Origin: Calvatia gigantea
Taxonomy: Eukaryota > Basidiomycota > Agaricomycetes > Agaricales > Lycoperdaceae
Length of the DNA: 64,000 nt
Direction: 5' to 3'
Assembly: GCA_025093985.1 (NCBI GenBank)
Contig: JACAAK010000014.1
Coordinates: forward strand, 1 to 64,000
Under the pieces are notes generated by a model. That model had not been told where the DNA came from and searched no databases. It saw only the letters and a program-made list of their open reading frames with translations. Shown piece by piece: positions 20,376 through 30,499 of this stretch; the first letter of the stretch is position 1; each line of letters starts with the position of its first letter. The translations under genes and the position numbers were made by a program.

Positions 20376-21808
20376 TCATCGGGCAGCTGATTCGGATAGG
20401 GAATCGCAATGGGCGAAACATCTTGTACGAGCTTTATACCAGTCGCGTATTACGTCCGCTTCCTTTATCTGAGGCTCGGTATGAACCGTGCTTGTACTGA
20501 GAACTGATAAAGACGGCACTGGAAAGACACGTTTGATAGCCATTGAGGATATGAACGTGAAATGCAGACCTTCTTCCCCATCATCCACTTTGGCACGCCG
20601 GAAGGTGACGACCGTTCCTTCAGGTGTGTCGAATTCTTCAGCACGTCTCGCCCATAGGGTTGCCTCGACATGTATACCGGACTGGTCAACAATTGTAATG
20701 GTGCGCTTGGCAAGCTAGCATGCCGAATTTAAATACAGTAGCGAACCGGAGGAAAAAGGAAATGTGACATACATCCTGGCCGGTTCTACGATTTAGCGTA
20801 TATTGGAGTGGATCGATACGCGCAACAGCGCCAATCACATCTGAAGCCAAATCCATGAGGAAGCCTTCGAGAGGTGAATGTCCGACGTACCGCAGATAAC
20901 ACGAGTCTGGGTTTTGAGGATCCGTGCCAGCGACATGAAATCAAATCTGAGTGTGGGGAGGTTGGCGGTCTCACAACACTGGGTGCCGAAGTCAGATAGC
21001 TTAACGTTTCGGAAATCAGCTAGCTCACCTCTTCGACCACGGTCCTCCTCGTCAGAATCAACTTGAAGCGATGGGTCAGATTTTGAAAGGGGCAGTAGTT
21101 ATTGTAGGTGACACCAATGTTATGGATGTAATACACATTTCCCTCTTCGAAACGATCGTAGAACTCACGAGCGACTCCAGCGTTTGCATGCGCTCGGATC
21201 TCGCCTGTTTCATCCAGGAGGTGAACCATAAAGAAGGGCGGGTCTCCGTGGTTGATTTCTTCGTAAAGTTCAGAGTTGTATGTGACAAGTGCTCTGATGG
21301 GCGAGAAGCAAGCAAATTCCCAACTGTAATGCAAGCGAGCAATGGGGAAATGTCGACCCGGGTCTGATTGTGCCGTGAACGGGGATTAGGTGAAATGATA
21401 ACCTGAGTGCACGCACCGACTTCGAGCGTTAACTCCTCTGGATCACCAATGATATGTTGAGGACCACCATCTTGAAGGACAGTCCCGTCGTCAACAAAAA
21501 CGGTTCTAGAGGACATGAATATCTCAAAATCTGTGACGAAGAAAAACGTACCCCAAACTTTTATAAAAGCATGCCCTAGTAATCGTAATGATCTGGGGGG
21601 GTTCGAGGTGCCCGCTCCATTTGCAGAGAAAGTCATATTTGAAAATGACAGACACCCAGTTTATTCCATCGGACACGGCGTATCGGTGCCAGGGGCAGAT
21701 TTTCTCTTTGAACTGCATTCTAAGTTGAATGTATTGGGGTTCATGCGGAAGGGCTATGAGAGCGGTGGCAGCCCCTGGAGAAAGCTGGTGGCCGTCGGCC
21801 ATATTCAC
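20376..21808 (-). pseudogene. RPA1-like single-stranded DNA-binding protein, frameshifted
   Basis: Reads as the large subunit of replication protein A, the nuclear ssDNA-binding complex. The N-terminal RPA70N-like domain spans about 21810-21500 (LSPGAATALI, RYAVSDGINWVSV, QIITITRACFYKSLG, VTDFEIF). DNA-binding domain A includes FSPIRALVTYNSELYEE and LLDETGEIRAHA. Domain B includes SDVIGAVARI, ITIVDQSGIHVEATLW and VIRDWYKAR. The zinc-containing C-terminal domain C is not seen. In the N-terminal domain the frame breaks at a T5 run (about 21545-21550), where removing one base would restore family-like sequence; this is either a real mutation or a sequencing error. Introns about 50-95 bases long separate the other parts. 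It is probably an additional, truncated paralogue rather than the housekeeping RPA1. Confidence 0.65.
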
Positions 21809-22159
21809 AGTTGGTAGCGTTGACGGTTAGTCTGTGACGGTGCACATAGGACAATGGCCGCGTAGTCTGGGCGTAGCCCTAGGGTAGGCCTTGCTCATTT
21901 AGACCCTAAAGTGTGGGTGGGACCCGTCATGTAACCTGTAGGAAGACATGCAGACGACGAGAGTGGTGTCATGTGTGACTGAACGAAACCTGATGATGTT
22001 CCCTCCGCCCAGTTAGAAACTGAGAGTAGTCATCCTGCGGGCCTAACTATCCATCGCGTAAGCTGGAAAAGAACCTGAAGGCCTGATGTTTGGAATCAGC
22101 GTCATCGACGACGACATCATCTTTCCCACGGCATCAATTACTCGTCAACGTCAACATCC

Positions 22160-23239
22160 ATGGTCGTCCTACGTGGCCTCCAATGGATCTACAACAAACT
22201 CCTCGCAAAGGCTCAAAAGTGTTTTCTGGCTGTTCTCGCCGCAGGCCCAGTACCAAGCCACATTGCATTCGTGATGGATGGGAACCGGCGATTTGCACGG
22301 ACACGCAACAGGAAGGTGCAGCAGGGCCATGTTGCTGGATTTGATGCCCTCCATCGAGTACGCGCTCATAATTTTTTATTTGGCGCTGTAAGACTGACCG
22401 CTCCCCGTTTAGATGCTGGAGGTGTGCCTCCAGATGAATATTCACTGCGTTTCGGCGTACGCATTTTCAATTGAGAATTTCAAACGGTCTCCCGAGGAAG
22501 TGGACGCACTCATGACCCTCGCCGAGGAAAAACTTCTGGACCTCTGTAATAAAGGGTATGTTGGCTCCATCTTATTTCTTGAGTGAATTGTAAACTCATA
22601 GTCGTGCTAATAGGGACCTTCTGGACAAGTATGGTGTCCGCCTAAATATCATTGGCAGGATAGAACTCTTGCCTAAAAATGTGCAGAATGCAGCACGGAA
22701 AGCGGAACGACTAACGCGACATAATAATAGGTATGCTCACCCGCGCACTTTGGCATCGCCCTTATTGAATATCTATGGCAGAGCGATTCTCAATTTGTGT
22801 ATGCCCTATGCATCTCGCGACGAGATCACTGCCGCTGTGGAAGAGTGCGTGCAAATTGGATTAAGAGACAACGTTGATCCGGACACGTACGTTTCCGCGT
22901 TCTCCATCTCTCCTGCTCACAAACAATGGTTCCAATAGGTATTTTACCAAGGAAGAAATCGAAAAACATCTCATGACGACTGTGAGAGGCAGCCCTCCAC
23001 TCGACATCCTCATAAGAACGAGTGGTGTCAAACGCCTCAGTGACTTCCTCCTCTGGCAGGTCCGTTCACCCTTTGTGCTTACGATTATATTTGGTACTTC
23101 GCTGACGCCCCGGTAGTGTTGTGAGAATACACAGATCCAGTTCACTTCGACATATTGGCCAAACTTCGGGCTTTGGGACTTTATACCTATCATCCTGGAC
23201 TATCAACGCAAAATATGGAGCAAACGGATATCTGCATAG
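22160..23239 (+). CDS. Cis-prenyltransferase, dehydrodolichyl diphosphate synthase (Rer2/DHDDS type)
   Basis: The enzyme extends farnesyl diphosphate with isopentenyl diphosphate in cis configuration to make the dolichol precursor at the ER. Six exons: 22160-22357, 22413-22555, 22614-22730, 22782-22886, 22939-23059 and 23117-23239. They are joined by 51-58-base introns with consistent phases and give about 268 residues. Family motifs are [14 protein letters not shown] with the catalytic Asp, [64 protein letters not shown] and the Trp-Pro near the C-terminus. The first residues ([21 protein letters not shown]) are amphipathic, as usual for membrane-associated members. No C-terminal RxG motif is present, which in the family fits the Rer2 type. 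Part of this gene is duplicated at 29128-30490. Confidence 0.92.
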
Positions 23240-23419
23240 CCCCCTTGTTCTCCCCGTTGCACTCCTTACCTACACCATAGGCTCTTGGACAGTCATCATT
23301 TATCATTTAATCCTAACTTATTCCTTTCAGGTGAACGACAGGAATGTGTTCGAGTCACGTGACTTCAGCAATGACCACCAGTTCTACGTAAACAATGTAG
23401 CACTTATCTACTCACAGCT

Positions 23420-23548
23420 TCACTGTTCATCAGAACCACTCTCCTCCGAATCCACATCCATATTATCATCCGCCTCTTCCATCCTCATACGCTCAATCCC
23501 GCCATATGGTGCCTTATCCCTTAACCACCTCGCCCGCAGATTATCCAC
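23420..23548 (-). pseudogene. Orphan acidic 3' exon-like fragment
   Basis: A frame of about 40 codons ends at 23420 and starts after a possible acceptor (CTATGTAG, about 23550). Its residues include LRARWLRDKAPYGG, then IERMRMEEADDN, then a terminal acidic stretch MDVDSEESGSDEQ. It looks like a genuine C-terminus of another gene, butted against the truncated KRE6-like sequence. Identity is unknown. Confidence 0.35.
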
Positions 23549-23549
23549 C

Positions 23550-24841
23550 CTACATAGTCCAGAAGAGGTAGCGGATGCGAGTAATCCACAAGCGGCGAGG
23601 CCATTACCATGGCGAGAGCACCGTCGCGCGTGGTGACTTGGCCCGGATCATACCATTCGATGTCGCCGGTTGCACCGTACCAAACGTCGGCAGCTTCCCA
23701 ATGTGGATCATCACCGGGGGAAAAAGTCCTCCCATCTTTGTTGAACTCGTCTGAAAAAATGAGCTCGTAGTCGTTTCCATCGAATCCGGTGCGGGTACGT
23801 GCTCCTTCGGGAGTGTCAGAGTCTATAGGTTCTGGCATCTGGAAAAGCGCAGGTGCTTGGCCTGACACACATAGTCAGCGAAAATGTCGCCCTGTAGTAT
23901 TATGAAATCATCATGAAATGAAAACGCTCACCAGTATTGTTGACGCGGACGTTTCCGTCAATACGTGCATTACGTGCTTGTGTCTGGTAGAATGTCATGA
24001 CGAGGTAGAAGATAAAGAGAGTAAGGAGAGGAGGGCGAGGATGAGGAAGATCAGGACGCTGACGTTGAGGATGCCTCTCCAAGGAAAGGCGCCATCGTCT
24101 CCGCGGAATCCGCCTTTTGTTGAGGGATCGTGGAGGAGACCCTCATCATCGGGGGCATTCATTTCATCTTGTGTGGGGTCGTAAGGATAGGCAATGAGCC
24201 CATGTTCCGAGCCCACAAAACCAGAGGGGTGTTTGGAGTCTGTCAAAAAGGAAATGAGAGAATCGCCTGAATCGGAGATGAGAGAATCGCGGTTTGAAGG
24301 GAACTTGGGTGGGACGAGCAAGCTGTCGCGGTCGCTGCCATTGGGAGAGTGAGAGGTGAGAAGGGCCGAAAATGGGCGGTCTCGATCGTCTGCAAGCCGA
24401 TAAAGGACCATAGATCCTCTATTCCCAAGGCCTGCAGGGACGGATGGACCGGTGTAGTGGGGCGGAAGGAATGTATTGTGAGCTGGGTCGTCGTAGGCCA
24501 TGAACTTGGAGAGGTGGTTGGTTGGAGGAGCGGGACGCCAGCCATGAAGAGAGGGAGTGGGTGAAAGGATTGGAGACATGAGGAGAAGAGGATGGGTTAA
24601 GGGGAGAGGAGACGAAAGACGCGGAGGATATGGAGCGGGTCGCAGCTCGTGTCTGGTGCTGTGAGGTGGTGAGGGGTTGAGGGTCCGGCATGAAGGATGG
24701 GGAGGATGGTGAGCCAAGCAGCCGAGACTTCTCCAGGTGGTGTTGAAGAGACGGAGAGTAGCCGAGCTCCTCAGCGTCCGTTCGCTGGGGACGAGTGTTG
24801 AATGGATTTTCGTAGTCGCCCATCGCTTGCTGGGGCGGCAC
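23550..24841 (-). pseudogene. KRE6/SKN1-type beta-glucan synthesis protein, truncated and frameshifted
   Basis: KRE6/SKN1 proteins are type II membrane proteins of the secretory pathway with a GH16-like lumenal domain needed for beta-1,6-glucan. Present here are a Ser/Pro-rich cytosolic region, a membrane segment (GILNVSVLIFLILALLSLL continuing as LFIFYLVMTFYQTQARNARID), and the start of the enzyme-like domain (LIFSDEFNKDGRTFSPGDD, WEAADVWYGATGDIEWYDP, QVTTRDGALAMVM). The rest of the GH16-like domain, including the catalytic region, is missing after about 23580. Two frame breaks are visible: an extra TC in a CTCTC run in the membrane segment (about 24020-24030), and one near the MAYDDPAHNTFLPP block (about 24510). 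The gene is broken, although the small indels could be sequence errors; the 3' truncation is not easily explained that way. Confidence 0.75.
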
Positions 24842-25248
24842 ATATCACCTCTCCGGACGTTAGCGGCTCAATGGTATCGCCATTGATTGAGCCATTTATG
24901 TGCACGGACGCATCCATTGTTAGATTCTATGGGGGGCAGGGCAGGGGCAGCGGCAGGGATGGGTTGTTTAGCAGTAAAGCTAGGTGTTTTGCTGAAAAGG
25001 GGTTACCGGAATGTCGTGGCCGAGTTGTGTGAAATTTTGGTCGTGAGTGGAGATTGCGTGACATGCGTGAGCAGGAGCGGAGGTGGTGGTCGGCTGGGGC
25101 TAGCCCAAAAGGGTACCAGACCTCGTGCATGGAGAGTTGGTGGCAACAGCAGTAGCGATACTGACATTCGGTTTTGTCGATGATTCGTCTCGGAGACTAG
25201 AGGAAGGCTCCGGCGTGCGCGGCCGACCAACATCGAGGTCCTCCCGTT

Positions 25249-26129
25249 TCAGTAGTGCAGCCTCTTGCCCAAGCTGCCGCTCGCGTTCCGATGCCGATCG
25301 CGTTGTTGGTCCGACCCATCTTCGCGTTCACGTTCAAGATCTATAGGATCTGCACGACTATCATCGATGCCGTCCTCCTCCTCCCCATATTCGATTTCAT
25401 CCCCACGTTCTTCGTGCTCTTCAGATTCTCGCTCGAGATCGTACTCGTGTCCGTGCTCCACACAATCCATAGCCGCAACATCCTCCTCATCCTCCTCATC
25501 AACAGGCTCAAGTTCATGATGAACAATCGTCGAGATACTCCTCGCATGATCCTCACCCACACCATCAACCTCATCCAGCATCCTCATATATTGAATATCG
25601 TCATCGTTGCCATGGCCGAACCCTCCTCAGTTCCAACAGCCCGTCATCATCCGTTTGGTCATGGTGGTCGCAGAGATGGTGATTGTGGTGATGATCACCA
25701 CTCCTCTCATGTTCCTCCTCCGTGGAATCCATGACGGGATCTCGTTGACGACTTTCCCCCCATTGTCGCAGATCTCGGAGCTCTTTCCTGATGCGCTCTT
25801 GGTCCGCGACGACTTCTTCAAGTGCACGGTCCTTGTTGGCGTGTTCAGCAAGGGAAGCTTGGGTATCGAGGAGTTGGGAGATGACAACAGAGGTGGTGGC
25901 GGGGGATGACGAGTGCTGCCGCGAGTTGTTCCTCGGGTAGGGAGGACGTGGGTGGTGGCAGTTGCTCGTGGAAATTGATCCAAGGGTGGGGGTGGTGGTG
26001 ATGTACTTGACGGCGCAGGGTGAGGTTCTTGTGCTTGAGATGGTAGGGGCTGTCGTAGGGGTCGTACGGGTGACAATGAATGAGGGTAGGGGGGGATATT
26101 TGCGGGCTAGAAAGTAGTTGGTCAGTCAA
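25249..26129 (-). pseudogene. Coiled-coil/acidic protein fragment with frame break
   Basis: One frame gives a coiled-coil-like stretch (LAEHANKDRALEEVVADQERIRKELRDLRQ, about 25765-25850) followed by a His/Asp-rich segment. A neighbouring frame, starting about 25610, continues with an acidic segment (HELEPVDEEDEEDVAAMD, EIEYGEEEDGIDD) and ends GSLGKRLHY at 25249. The shift falls at a GAGGAGGG run near 25625. Upstream is a Pro-rich region. The family is not recognised; a cytoskeletal or scaffold role would be guesswork. Confidence 0.4.
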
Positions 26130-27055
26130 ATCTGGTCTAGCGTAAAACTAAATAAAGACAAGAAGATATTTTGCGTACAATGGTACCACCAACGACTTAG
26201 TGAATGTCGTTCATTGATCCAGGGAGAGAGTATTGACACCAAGTCCATGCTTTTGTAGCAACGGAACTTGTATCAAGTGCTTGTCGTGAAGGCGGGAGGC
26301 ACGCGTGGCAGAACCAGGTGATGGAGAAGAGGGATGGATGGAGGGCGGAGGAGCACACACAGTGCCAACGGGATCCCTAGGGACAGAGGAGCCGTGATTC
26401 GCATGTTGATCCTGTGGATAGAGTAACAGTAAGCAAGCGTTAGGATTTTCGAGGGTTACAAAAGACTTACTATAGTCCCAGGTGGTGGCTGGACCACGTT
26501 ATTATAGGTACCGCTGTCGTTGAGCTTTGAGTCCGCGGAGCGAACGTGAGAGGGAGATATGAGGGCCTAGGAGAAACTTCGACATTTGCGTGGATGCAGG
26601 CCTGGGGGGACTAGGAGAATGAAGTTGAGGTGCAGTGGCAACGATATTGGTGTTTGGTGACTGTCCTAGACATGATCAAAGATGTTTCTGGTGATTATAT
26701 TAGTTAAGAGATGTCAAATGAGGTCAAATCTGACTTAACTTGACAATTTCTATGTCATAGTCTTGATACGAGCAACAAGGACAAGGTACTTGATTGTCCT
26801 GTGCATCCCAATGCCGCCGCTTAGACCTGACGAAACATTAGATATATTTTCAACTTATGAAATAGACTTACAAAAGGTTGGTCATTTCAGACGGGGCATT
26901 CTCTTTGTCCCCATATTGCATGGTAAGGGTAGAAGGGAGCAGACGAGCATGATAAGATATACCAGAGGGCAGGTTCAACGTGCGATCAACCAACCAACAA
27001 GTATTTGTCTATACCTATCGGGCCAAACATTGATTACATACGCCCATAGCCAGCG
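26130..27055. other. No supported gene
   Basis: Possible upstream exons of the coiled-coil fragment cannot be placed. Nothing else recognisable. Confidence 0.4.
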
Positions 27056-27059
27056 GACG

Positions 27060-27685
27060 GCTCGAGAAAGGCTTCCGAGTGTTGGGCAAACGGCTCCAGA
27101 ACTAGCTCTGGAGAATGCCGAGCAGGTGAGCACAGGCTCCGGAGGGACAGCCGCTAGAGCCTGTGTCCCAATTTAGGGCAGCGCGGAGCTCGGGGACAGG
27201 CTCAGGAGCATATACCGGCAATTGCCGGAGGCTCCAGAGCCCCGAGTTGAGGCTCTGGTGGGCGCCGCACGTTGGAGGCACTGGCTCCAGAGGCTCCCCG
27301 GCAATTGCCAAGAGCCGATCCTGGAGCCGCTCCCTCTTAGATAATTGAGGGAAAATATTGTTTATTCCATAGAAAGTCAAATACATATCCTCCTGACATG
27401 ATTTTGGTACCGTTGGAATCGCCTCATCGAGGGGATTCCAATGGTAGTAAGGTTGTATGCTATTTCACACCAAAGGGCACACGCCTATGGGCTCTGCGGC
27501 AATTGCCGAGAGCCTCTCCTGGAGCCGCCCCTTCTTAGATAATTTATGGAAAATGTTCTTTATTCCGTAGAAAATCAAATACCTATCCGTTTAACATGAT
27601 TTTGGTACCATTGGAATCCCCTTGACAAGGCGATTCCAACGGTAGCAACCACGTAAGCGGCTTCACAGCAAATCGCGTATACCCA
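27060..27685. repeat. Palindrome-rich repeats with GGCAATTGCC; two ~190-base tandem units
   Basis: Two related units lie at about 27298-27485 and 27497-27685. Both run GGCAATTGCC(A/G)AGAGCC, CTGGAGCCGC, CTTCTTAGATAATT-type, TTTATTCC(A/G)TAGAAA, ATGATTTTGGTACC and a GGAATC..CGATTCCA inverted pair. Upstream (27060-27300) is dense in CTCC/GGAG palindromes, for example GGCAATTGCCGGAGGCTCC. A diverged relative occurs at 36415-36540 (GAGATTTTGGCACCGTTGGA, CTCGTCGAG-like). Confidence 0.65.
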
Positions 27686-27734
27686 TAGGCTCCAGAGTAG
27701 CTAACTCCTGTAAAGCCTAATAATGCTAGTGGAA

Positions 27735-28263
27735 CCGGCCTTGTCTCGTGATGCGCAGGCTGATAGATGGACTAAGGGATTGTCTGAGCTGGACTGTTGC
27801 GTAAATAACCTGCCACGGTATGTACCCCGCCCTCAGTTGTCAAGCTGATGACATTGTCAGTTACTTGATACGTTAATTTTCACTTTTCGTGAAAACATGT
27901 ATTCATGTGCGTGGGCGCTTAATGGGCGCCCCGCACTTGGGCGCTACGCGGGCGCTTAAGTAAAAGTTTTCCTTACCTCTGTATTTCCTGACGATAATTT
28001 AAGCGCCCACAAGCGCTTGAATTTTTGGGCACTTCGTTAGCGCTCGTTGACATTTGTCAACTGTTCCATGGATCGAGTTAATTATACTCATCCCCAAGTA
28101 TAGCGCGATCGTACGCGTTTCATTGGTTTGGTAGGTACTGATGGATAATCAGAGCGCCTGATGAGTCTGTCATAAGACAAAACAGGTGGTTGGGGTAGCT
28201 CCCCAACCTGTTGCGCTGTCTCCTCCATCGGACAACTCAACGGTTTTTTAGGAATCACCTCCT
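27735..28263 (+). mobile_element. Duplicated non-coding element with hammerhead-like motif, copy 2
   Basis: Second copy of 19575-20110, in the same orientation, 8158 bases downstream at the hammerhead core. The two copies bracket the RPA1-like, cis-prenyltransferase, KRE6-like and coiled-coil genes. Differences concentrate in the AT-rich middle (about 27875-27905) and in stem positions, where several are compensating. No coding capacity. Confidence 0.6.
28139..28230 (+). ncRNA. Type I hammerhead-ribozyme-like motif, copy 2
   Basis: Same fold as copy 1, with the CUGAUGA core at 28158-28164. One stem III pair differs by a compensating double change: C-G in copy 1 (20032/20048) is U-A here (28190/28206). 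Base 12 is again A. Predicted cleavage is after 28212. Confidence 0.6.
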
Positions 28264-28278
28264 CCCCCTAACCCACTG

Positions 28279-28545
28279 TTCCATGGATCGAGCTATTTAC
28301 GCTCGTCCCCAATAATAACGCGAACCCTCGCGTTCTATTGGTTTGGTAGGTACTGATGGATAATCAGAGCGCCTGATGAGTCTGTCATAAGACAAAACAG
28401 GTGGCTGGGGTAGCTCCCCAGCCTGTTGCGCTGTCTCCTCCATCAGACAACTCAACGGTTTTTAGGATTTCCTGCTCCCCAGCCTGTTGCGCTGTCTCCT
28501 CCATCGGACAACTCAACGGTTTTTAGGAATCACCTCCTCCTCTCA
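28279..28545 (+). repeat. Tandem partial copies of the element's 3' end
   Basis: It begins again at TGTTCCATGGATCGAG and carries the upstream hairpins and a full hammerhead-like motif. Then comes a further 3' fragment (CTCCCCAGCCTGTTGCGCTG through GTTTTTAGGAATCACC, about 28474-28535). This gives a local tandem arrangement with a 215-base period relative to copy 2. Confidence 0.75.
28354..28445 (+). ncRNA. Type I hammerhead-ribozyme-like motif, copy 3
   Basis: Core CUGAUGA is at 28373-28379, with all stems as in copy 1. The outermost stem I pair is U-A (28354/28445) where copies 1 and 2 have U-G. The upstream sequence is much more diverged than the motif itself, yet the two small upstream hairpins are kept. 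Base 12 is A. Predicted cleavage is after 28427, exactly 215 bases from the site in copy 2. Confidence 0.6.
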
Positions 28546-29127
28546 TATAGCTCACCAACCACTGCTTCAATCTCTTTGCTACTTTACTCAACTGACTACT
28601 TATATTAGGGCTACACACTTGCCAAATTTCAGGGAAATTTGAATACCTTTTGGTTACCCCCCTTAATTAGCTTTCTTGGCCTTGAAGACTACTGACAGTG
28701 TGGAGCAAGCAAATCAAGGTACCCAGTGGTACCCAGCTTGGGTACTTTCTAAAATGATGTCCTTTATCTACTCACCAAGTTTGAAGCAATTCTATCACCA
28801 TCAGGTGCAGTGCTAGTGCTGCACCCAACTAATGTAGTTAGAAAAAGCAGGTAGGAGTGGAGATCACGAAAGTGATGAAATAATGGAACAGAGGATAAAT
28901 TTGTTCCGAAGGCTCGGGACAATAAAAGAATGGTCCGGAGAGGTGTCGAGAGCAATTACTGAACGTTCGGAAGGTGGCATTTACGATCGCGTGGCGATTT
29001 GGTGTCAAGTGAGTGAAAAGTGGTCCGTAGGTTTTTTTTGAGTCGGAATGAGAAGTACGGGCAGGTGAGGTGGAGTTCGGAGGTTGGACTTCCAGTTGGT
29101 ACGTTACGGTAGCGTTAAGTACCATGA
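28546..29127. repeat. Direct duplication with 30663-31330
   Basis: Shared blocks: CTCATATAGCTCACCAACCA (28546 and 30675), GGGCTACACACTTGCCAAAT (about 28607 and 30738), GTACCCAGCTTGGGTACTTT, ATTACTGAACGTTCGGAAGG (about 28955 and 30911) and AAAAGTGGTCCGTAGGTTTT (about 29017 and 31253). The copies differ by segmental deletions. No gene is supported. Confidence 0.7.
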
Positions 29128-30490
29128 CAATGGCCGCGTAGTCTGGGCGTAGCCCTAGGGTAGGCCTTGCTCATTTAGACCCTAAAGTGTGGGTGGACCC
29201 GTCATTAACCGTGAGACTGGACGACAGAGTGGTTATCTGTCCAACGAAACGTGATCCGTTCCCCAGTTAGAAACGAAGCATCCTCGGGCACTCGATCGCG
29301 TAAGCTGGAAAAGAACCTGAAGGCCTGATGTTTGGAATCAGCGTCATCGACGACGACATCATCTTTCCCACGGCATCAATTACTCGTCAACGTCAACATC
29401 CATGGTCGTCCTACGTGGCCTCCAATGGATCTACAACAAACTCCTCGCAAAGGCTCAAAAGTGTTTTCTGGCTGTTCTCGCCGCAGGCCCAGTACCAAGC
29501 CACATTGCATTCGTGATGGATGGGAACCGGCGATTTGCACGGACACGCAACAGGAAGGTGCAGCAGGGCCATGTTGCTGGATTTGATGCCCTCCATCGAG
29601 TACGCGCTCATAATTTTTTATTTGGCGCTGTAAGACTGACCGCTCCCCGTTTAGATGCTGGAGGTGTGCCTCCAGATGAATATTCACTGCGTTTCGGCGT
29701 ACGCATTTTCAATTGAGAATTTCAAACGGTCTCCCGAGGAAGTGGACGCACTCATGACCCTCGCCGAGGAAAAACTTCTGGACCTCTGTAATAAAGGGTA
29801 TGTTGGCTCCATCTTATTTCTTGAGTGAATTGTAAACTCATAGTCGTGCTAATAGGGACCTTCTGGACAAGTATGGTGTCCGCCTAAATATCATGGCAGG
29901 ATAGAACTTTGCCTAGAATGTGAGAATGACCGGGAAAGCGAACGACTACGACATATAAAGGTATCTCACCCGCGACTTTGGATCGCCCTTTGAATACTAT
30001 GGCAAGCGATCAAATGTGTATCCCTATGCATCTAGCGACGAGATCATGCCGCTTGGAAGATGTGAAATTGCATTAAGAGACACAGTATCCGGACATGTTT
30101 CCGGTTTCCTTCTCCCCAAAACAATGGTCCATAGGTATTTTAGCAAGGAAGAAATCGAAAAACACTCATGAATGAGGGCCCGCCCCCACTCGAATTCTAA
30201 AACGAGGTGTCAAAGCCTCAGTGACTTCCTCTTGAGGGTCCGACCTTTTCTTAGATTATATTGGACGGACCCCCGGTAGTGTTGTGGAAGACGTCCGTTC
30301 ACTTAATTGGAAACTTCGGGCTTTGGGCTTTTATCTCAACCTGGATTAACGGAAAAATGAGCAAACGGATCATCGCAAGGAAACCCGTCTCCCGTGTCCA
30401 CTACGAGCAAGGCTCTTGGACAGTTCAGTTTTCGATTTCACAATATTCCTTTCAGGGAACGAAGGAGTGTTCGTCAGGACTTGAGCCGCA
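29128..30490 (+). pseudogene. Partial, indel-riddled duplicate of the cis-prenyltransferase gene
   Basis: Matches 21850-23360. The 5' flank up to about 29200 is nearly identical, 29200-29300 has many one-base losses, about 29305-29890 (ATG at 29402, exons 1-2 and the start of exon 3) is identical, and from about 29893 on there are frequent single-base losses that destroy exons 3-6. Encoded motifs survive only in the first part ([13 protein letters not shown]). Such alternation is odd for natural decay and suggests uncorrected sequence, but a real duplicate cannot be excluded. Confidence 0.8.
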
Positions 30491-30499
30491 GTTCTCGAA

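Noticed and set aside
20123..20500. Plus-strand 125-codon frame after the element
   Set aside because: It overlaps the 3' part of the RPA1-like gene on the other strand and shows no domain.
21536..21556. 21-base GTACGT..CACAG intron in the RPA1-like gene
   Set aside because: It is too short for splicing, and removing it would give an immediate stop. A one-base frameshift explains the data better.
19575..21808. Helitron carrying an RPA-like gene
   Set aside because: No Rep/helicase gene and no TC..CTRR ends with a terminal hairpin could be identified. The RPA1-like gene has introns and reads on the opposite strand.
24887..25734. Plus-strand frames of 76-159 codons
   Set aside because: They are low-complexity shadows of the minus-strand coiled-coil/acidic fragment and GC-rich intergenic sequence.
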